Origin: Xenophilus sp. AP218F
Lineage (GTDB): Bacteria; Pseudomonadota; Gammaproteobacteria; Burkholderiales; Chromobacteriaceae
Assembly (NCBI GenBank): GCA_002213445.1
Contig: NJIE01000018.1
Location: 23,739-87,738 of the forward strand
Direction of reading: 5' to 3'
Length of the DNA stretch: 64,000 nucleotides
A program made the translations under genes and the position numbers. This document shows, one piece after another, positions 59,377 through 64,000 of the stretch. Positions within the stretch are counted from its first letter, which is position 1; every line of letters begins with the position of its first letter. Under the pieces are notes generated by a model. The model saw only the letters and a list, made by a program, of their open reading frames with translations, made no database searches and was not told the DNA's origin.

Positions 59377-59661
59377 ATGAGCATGGATGAATCGCGTTTC
59401 GAACGGCAGGTCATCGAGGCCATCGCGCGGGTGATGGAGATGGACGACACCGCGGGCCTGGACGGCGCAACCCGGCTGGAAGCCGACATCGGCTTCGACA
59501 GCGGCTTGTTCATCGAACTGCTGATGTATCTGGAAGAAGGCCAGCCCGGTCTGGCGCTGGACCCGGTCCTGCTCAACGCCGAGGACTTCGTCACGGTGGC
59601 GAGCGTCGGGCGCTTCCTCGCGCGCCAGCTGGCGGCGCAGGGCCTGCTGGAGGAAGCGTGA
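59377..59661 (+). CDS. Acyl carrier protein 3
   Basis: 94 residues. Phosphopantetheine Ser42 lies in ADIGFDSGLFIELLMYL. It is acidic and helical (FERQVIEAIARVMEMDD). Encoded between two ANL ligases, so it is the probable acceptor of one of them. AAGGAAA lies before the ATG. The stop overlaps the next gene by ATGA. Confidence 0.88.
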   Translation: MSMDESRFERQVIEAIARVMEMDDTAGLDGATRLEADIGFDSGLFIELLMYLEEGQPGLALDPVLLNAEDFVTVASVGRFLARQLAAQGLLEEA

Positions 59662-61181
59662 TGGCCGACGCCGATTTTCGCGGCCTGTTCGCCGGCTTTC
59701 GCGCCTGCGACGCGCCGGCCTACCTGCACCCCGACGGCGACTTGAGCTACGACCAGCTGTTCCGCGGCGCGCTGGCGCTGGCGCTCAGGCTGGCGGCCTG
59801 CGCGCCGCGCGGCCAGTTGCTGCTGGTGGGCGAGCGCGGCCGGCGCAGCCAGATCGCCTGGTGGGCCAGCCTGCTGGCCGGCTGGACGCTGTTTCCGCTC
59901 GCCGGCGACACCCCGCCGGCGCGCTTGCGGCAGGTGGCGGCCAGCGCGGCGCGGCCATTGTGGCTGTGGAGCGAGGCGGAGCCGCCGCCGCAGGACGCGC
60001 CCTGGCTGGCGTGGCCCGAGGCGGAGACTGACGAGGCGCGGCTGGCGGCGCAATGGAACGCGTTGCTGCGGCTGCCGGCGGCGGACCCGGAAGACATCGC
60101 CTACCAGATGTTCTCCTCCGGCACCACCGGCCAGCCCAAGGGCATCGCGGTGCGCTACCGCAACCTTGCCGGCTTCGTCGACTGGATGCGGCGGCTGGAC
60201 GCGGAGTGGGGCGGCGCCGGCGTGGTGAGCGGCATGGTGCGCCCCTGCTTCGATGTGTCGCTGTTCGAGATGTGGCTTGCCTGGCTCGGCCGGCAGGCGC
60301 AATCGGCGCTGGCGGCGCGGGACTTTCACAATACCCGCCGCTATCTGGAGCGCTTCGCCGAGCACGGCCTGCGCGCGTGGGTGTCCACGCCCTCGCAGGC
60401 GCACGCCTATCTGGCCGACCCGCGTTTCAACGCCCGGACGCTGCCTGGCCTGCGGGTGTTCCTGTTTTGCGGCGAAACCCTGTCCAAGCCGCTGCTGGCG
60501 GCCTTGTGGCAGCGTTTCCCGGCGGCGCGGGTATTCAACAGTTACGGGCCGACCGAATGCGCGGTGGCGGTCAGCTGCGCGGAACTGACGCCGGCCGATC
60601 TGGCCTCGCCGCTGCCCCTGAGCGTAGGCCGGGCGCGCCCCGGCGCGACGCTGTCGCTGCGCCCGCTGCCCGGCCTGCCGCCGGGGCGGGGCGAGATCGT
60701 CATCGGCGGCGAGGCGGTCGGCGCGGGCTATCCCGGCCAGTCGGAGCTGAGCGCGGCGAGATTTCGCGACGGCGGCTACCTGAGCGGCGACATCGGCAGC
60801 GTAGGCGAAGACGGACGCTTTTATTTCTGGGGCCGGCAGGACCGAGAGTGCAAGGTGCTGGGCGCGCGGGTGGACCTCAACGAAGTGGAGCGGCACCTGC
60901 AAAGCCTGCCGGGCGTCGGCGAGGCCGTGGTGGAGCCCTACCAGCTGCGCGGCCAGACCCGCGGCCTGCGCGCCTGGCTGCGCGGCCCGGACGCCGCCGC
61001 CCTGCCGGCGCTGGCCGCCCTGGCGGCCGAGGAGCTGCCGCGCCACCTGCTGCCGCGCTTCTGGCACGCGCTGAGCCAACCCGCGCTCAACCGCAACGGC
61101 AAGCTGGACCGCCAAGCCCTGATCGATCACCCCCTTCACCACGCGGACTATGTCTATGCGCCTGATACGTTCCCTGCTTGA
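59658..61181 (+). CDS. Stand-alone adenylation enzyme 1 (DltA/A-domain-like)
   Basis: 507 residues. MFSSGTTGQPKGIAVRYRNL is the P-loop. FNSYGPTECAVAVSC, YLSGDIGSVGEDGRFYFWGR and the C-terminal Lys in NRNGKLDRQAL complete the ANL signature. It is closer to amino-acid-activating stand-alone A domains (DltA, PigI type) than to acyl-CoA ligases, judged by the DRECKVLGARVDLNEVE segment. It may load an amino acid onto ACP 2 or ACP 3. It overlaps the next ligase by 32 bp. Confidence 0.84.
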   Translation: MMADADFRGLFAGFRACDAPAYLHPDGDLSYDQLFRGALALALRLAACAPRGQLLLVGERGRRSQIAWWASLLAGWTLFPLAGDTPPARLRQVAASAARPLWLWSEAEPPPQDAPWLAWPEAETDEARLAAQWNALLRLPAADPEDIAYQMFSSGTTGQPKGIAVRYRNLAGFVDWMRRLDAEWGGAGVVSGMVRPCFDVSLFEMWLAWLGRQAQSALAARDFHNTRRYLERFAEHGLRAWVSTPSQAHAYLADPRFNARTLPGLRVFLFCGETLSKPLLAALWQRFPAARVFNSYGPTECAVAVSCAELTPADLASPLPLSVGRARPGATLSLRPLPGLPPGRGEIVIGGEAVGAGYPGQSELSAARFRDGGYLSGDIGSVGEDGRFYFWGRQDRECKVLGARVDLNEVERHLQSLPGVGEAVVEPYQLRGQTRGLRAWLRGPDAAALPALAALAAEELPRHLLPRFWHALSQPALNRNGKLDRQALIDHPLHHADYVYAPDTFPA

Positions 61182-62625
61182 CCATCTTGGCCAGCCGACG
61201 CTGGCTCTGGCTGGTCCCGACGGCGAGTGCGGTTTTGACCGGCTGGGCGCGCGCGCCGGCGCGGTCCAGGCGGCCCTGCGCCGTCTGCCTGCCGGCGCCG
61301 TCCTGATCCACGGCCACAAGGAAGCCGACGCCGTGGCGGCGATGCTGGCCTGCGCGGCGGACGCGCGGCCGTTCTGCTTCGTCGATCGCAGCCAGCCGCC
61401 GGCCCGCGTCGAGCGGGTGGCGCGCATCGCCGGCGCGGTCTGCCTGATCGCCTGCGGCGAGCCGCCGGCCTGCGCGCTGCCGACGCTGCGCGCCGCCGAT
61501 CTCGCCGACGCGCCGCTGTCGCCGGGCGCGGACGCGCCGGACGAGGCGGTGTTCTACTACATCTTCACCTCCGGCAGCAGCGGCGAGCCCAAAGGCATCG
61601 CCATCAGCCGCGGCAACTTCGCCGCCTTCGACGACTGGTACGGGCCGCAGTTGGCCATCTCGCCCGGCGACGGCCTGCACCTCAACCACGCCAACCTGGC
61701 TTTCGACATGGGCATGCTGGACCTGTGGCCGGTGCTGTCGCGCGGCCGCGGCGTGCTGATGCTGGATCACGCCAACAACGCGTTGCCGCGGCAGAATCTG
61801 CGCCTGATGCAGCGTTACGCCGCGCGCCTGCGCTCGGCGATGGCCACGCCGTCCTTCATGGCCACGCTGTGCCGCGACGCCCTGTTCCGCGCCGAGGGCT
61901 TCCCGGCGCTGGCCGATATTTACATCGCCGGAGAAGCCGCGCCGCCGGCCTTGTGCGCGCAGTTGTTCGAACGCTTCCCGGCCGCGCGCCGCTGGAACGG
62001 CTATGGGCCGAGCGAAACCACCTGCATGAGCCACACCCAGGCGCTGGCGCCGGAAGTGCGATCGGCGGCGGCGCTGTCCAGCTTCGACGCCGCCAGCGCG
62101 CATTGCCGCGTCGAGGTGTGGAACGCCGCGGGCGAACCGGTGATCGGCGAAGCGGGCGAGGTGGTGATTTTCGGCCCGCAGGTGGCGGGCGGTTATCTGC
62201 CGGCGTCCTTGCCGCAAAACCGCGCCTTCGGCGAGCGAAACGGCGAGCGCTATTACCGCAGCGGCGACGGCGGCACGCTGGACGCGGACGGCCGCCTGTG
62301 GCTGCACGGCCGGCTGGACCGGCAGGTGAAGATCAACGGCAACCGGGTGGAGCTGGCCGAGATCGAAAGGCGCGCGCTGGCCTGCCCCGGCGTGGAAGAG
62401 GCGGTGGCGATGGCGCATCAGGACGACGGCGGCGTCGAATTGCTGCTGTTCGTCGGCGGCGCGGCCGAGGCGGCGGCGCTGGCCGGCTACCTGGCTCGCC
62501 ACCTGCCGCCCTACATGCTGCCCAGGCGCATCTTTCACAGCCAGGCGCTGCCCTTCAACCGCAACGGCAAGATAGACCGCGCGCGCCTCCTGGCCGAGGC
62601 CTCGCGCGCTCAGGAGGTCGCATGA
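61150..62625 (+). CDS. Stand-alone adenylation enzyme 2 (DltA/A-domain-like)
   Basis: 491 residues. YYIFTSGSSGEPKGIAISRG is the P-loop. ANLAFDMGMLDLWPVLSRG resembles substrate-pocket strands of DltA-like enzymes. WNGYGPSETTCMSHTQAL, YYRSGDGGTLDADGRLWLHG, RQVKINGNRVELAEIE and NRNGKIDRARLL follow. It is related to but clearly different from the preceding ligase, so it probably activates a different amino or hydroxy acid. ATG 61150 lies 32 bp inside the previous gene; ATG 61156 is possible. The stop overlaps the P450 start by ATGA. Confidence 0.84.
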   Translation: MSMRLIRSLLDHLGQPTLALAGPDGECGFDRLGARAGAVQAALRRLPAGAVLIHGHKEADAVAAMLACAADARPFCFVDRSQPPARVERVARIAGAVCLIACGEPPACALPTLRAADLADAPLSPGADAPDEAVFYYIFTSGSSGEPKGIAISRGNFAAFDDWYGPQLAISPGDGLHLNHANLAFDMGMLDLWPVLSRGRGVLMLDHANNALPRQNLRLMQRYAARLRSAMATPSFMATLCRDALFRAEGFPALADIYIAGEAAPPALCAQLFERFPAARRWNGYGPSETTCMSHTQALAPEVRSAAALSSFDAASAHCRVEVWNAAGEPVIGEAGEVVIFGPQVAGGYLPASLPQNRAFGERNGERYYRSGDGGTLDADGRLWLHGRLDRQVKINGNRVELAEIERRALACPGVEEAVAMAHQDDGGVELLLFVGGAAEAAALAGYLARHLPPYMLPRRIFHSQALPFNRNGKIDRARLLAEASRAQEVA

Positions 62626-63956
62626 CGCTCGCCATTCCCGAGTTTTCCTTTTCCAGCCGCCAGTTGGCGGGGTCGGGCCTGCTGCCCATCCTGGACCGGG
62701 CAGTGGCCCGGCACGGCACGCTGACGCGCCTGCGCGACAGCGAAGGCGGCGAGCTGGTGCTGTTGGCCGACGCCGGCCACGCCCGCTACTGGTCGTCCCA
62801 TCCGGAGAGCTTCATCAAGGACGTGGACCGGCCCAGCGCTTCCGCGGCCGTGGTGCGGCTGTTGCTTGACGACGCGCTCACCGCCACCCGCGACGGCGAA
62901 GAGTGGCGGCGCTCGCGCATCATGACCGCGCCGCTGGTCAACCACACCGCGCCCTACATGACGCGCGACAACCACGTCTGCGCGCGGCAGTTGGCGGACA
63001 GGCTCAAGGCCGGACCGACGCTGACCGAGCTTTCCGGCGCGTGCGATGCCTGGGCCATCCAGCTGGTTTGCCGCCCCCTGATGGGGCCGGGCATGGGCGA
63101 GGAGACCGCCACCGCCTTCGCCCACGTGTTCCGCCGCGGGTTCTACCAGATCCTGATGAAGGCCGCGCAGGCCGGCGACTGCCGCGGCCTGGCGCAAGAT
63201 CCGGACTTCCTGGCATTGCGCGGACACATGGACGAGCTGACGCGCCGCCTGCTGGCGCTGACGCCGGAGCCGGACAGCATGGTCGGCCGCCTGCTCGCCT
63301 GGCTGGGGCCGGACGCGGACCCGGCGGAAATCCACCGGGTGGTGCGCAACACCGTGGTCGGCAACTTCGCCGCCAGCGCCGACAATACCAGCGCCGCGTT
63401 GCACTGGAGCCTGCTGCACCTGGCGCAGCGGCCGGATCTGCAACAGGCGCTGCGCGAGGAGGCGGCGGCGCTGGACTACCGCGACTGGGACATGCAGCGC
63501 GCGCCGCTGGCGCTGGCCTGCGTGCGCGAGGCGCTGCGCCTGACGCCGGTGTCGCCGGTGGTGGAACGCACCTGCGTCGCGGAAACCGAGCTGGACGGCT
63601 ACCGGTTGGCGCCGGGCCAACCGGTGCTGTTCGCGCCCTGGATCGTGCAGCGCAGCGAGCGCTACTGGCCGCAGCCCTTGTCCTATCGCCCGGAACGCTT
63701 TCTGGAGCGGCCCAAGCCGGAGCCGGGCACTTATTTTCCTTTCGGCGCGGGCAAGCGCGTCTGCGTGGGCATGAACCTGGCGCTGGCGCAGCTGACGCTG
63801 GCGGTGTCGCTGCTGCACCGCGAGCTGGCCATCCGGCTGGACCCGGACAGCCGGCCGGTGGACCGCCAGCCGGTTTTCCGCAGCAATCTGCTGCCGCGCG
63901 GCGAAGTGCGCTTCGCCTTGACCCCGCTGTCGGCGCGGGCCGCGATGCCGGCCTGA
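62622..63956 (+). CDS. Cytochrome P450
   Basis: 444 residues. Heme-binding FPFGAGKRVCVGMNLALAQ with Cys381; ExxR in VREALRLTPVSP; I-helix GNFAASADNTSAALHWSLL; PERF-type segment YRPERFLERPKPE. It is an intact bacterial P450 needing external ferredoxin and reductase, which are not encoded here. Likely oxidises a late or carrier-bound intermediate. It is the last gene in view; the operon may continue beyond the right edge. Confidence 0.9.
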   Translation: MTLAIPEFSFSSRQLAGSGLLPILDRAVARHGTLTRLRDSEGGELVLLADAGHARYWSSHPESFIKDVDRPSASAAVVRLLLDDALTATRDGEEWRRSRIMTAPLVNHTAPYMTRDNHVCARQLADRLKAGPTLTELSGACDAWAIQLVCRPLMGPGMGEETATAFAHVFRRGFYQILMKAAQAGDCRGLAQDPDFLALRGHMDELTRRLLALTPEPDSMVGRLLAWLGPDADPAEIHRVVRNTVVGNFAASADNTSAALHWSLLHLAQRPDLQQALREEAAALDYRDWDMQRAPLALACVREALRLTPVSPVVERTCVAETELDGYRLAPGQPVLFAPWIVQRSERYWPQPLSYRPERFLERPKPEPGTYFPFGAGKRVCVGMNLALAQLTLAVSLLHRELAIRLDPDSRPVDRQPVFRSNLLPRGEVRFALTPLSARAAMPA

Positions 63957-63969
63957 GAGCGGAACATCG

Positions 63970-63999
63970 TCCCGTTTTCGGGATGGCCGGCGTGCCGGC
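63970..63999. other. Two adjacent small hairpins after the P450 gene
   Basis: TCCCG-TTTT-CGGGA (63970-63983) and GCCGGC-GT-GCCGGC (63986-63999). No T run follows before the window ends, so this is at most a possible terminator. Confidence 0.3.
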
Positions 64000-64000
64000 G

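Overview
The window is GC-rich DNA, probably from a betaproteobacterium; a Chromobacterium-like Neisseriales host is my guess, not proven. It carries a replicon core: parAB, two unrelated replication initiators, an iteron array and several ParB-site-like palindromes. It is therefore most likely part of a plasmid, or of an integrated one, that carries two large cargo blocks.

Positions 1-24179 encode an extracellular contractile injection system (eCIS, relative of Afp/PVC). All genes lie on the + strand and many overlap by ATGA. The order is sheath (cut by the window edge), tube, sheath, tube, third tube, Afp6-like peptide, LysM hub protein, VgrG-like spike, gp25-like wedge, PAAR-like tip, baseplate-J protein, a Pro/Ala/Thr repeat protein, second wedge protein, 1274-residue fibre, small unknown, tape-measure-like protein, AAA+ ATPase and Afp16-like terminator. 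A perfect 1,070-bp direct repeat covers the 3' half of both sheath genes plus a complete tube gene.

Positions 24180-34362 are an accessory region. It holds small proteins of unknown function, two putative nucleases sharing a GHLLNH...NLxPI...AN signature (candidate payloads), a reverse transcriptase with a YMDD motif and an in-frame stop near its end, an AT-rich islet with two orphan genes, a GNAT-ended protein with a frameshifted partial duplicate, and four copies of a REP/BIME-like inverted-repeat element.

Positions 34404-39001 look like phage tail-end and lysis modules. There is a second fibre whose N-terminus matches the first, an AT-richer tip-like protein, a holin-like protein, a membrane-anchored lytic transglycosylase and a nested i-spanin/o-spanin pair. 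The fibre and lysis modules are each preceded by a similar short leader with a CATAAT box.

Positions 39016-44960 are the replicon: parB, parA, an RPA-type initiator, a Rep_3-type initiator, at least fourteen 17-bp iterons, and palindromes of the form TGTAGCAA-N-TTGCTACA.

Positions 45188-63956 are an orphan biosynthetic operon behind a textbook sigma-54 promoter. It encodes three carrier proteins, five KAS III-like proteins (one without the nucleophile, paired like PqsB/PqsC), acyl-CoA dehydrogenase-like flavoproteins, a BtrK-type PLP decarboxylase, three adenylating ligases, an alpha/beta hydrolase, a MATE exporter and a cytochrome P450. The gene set suggests that amino or acyl acids are activated onto carrier proteins, decarboxylated and oxidised there, joined by KAS III-type condensation, tailored by the P450 and exported. 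I do not recognise the product.
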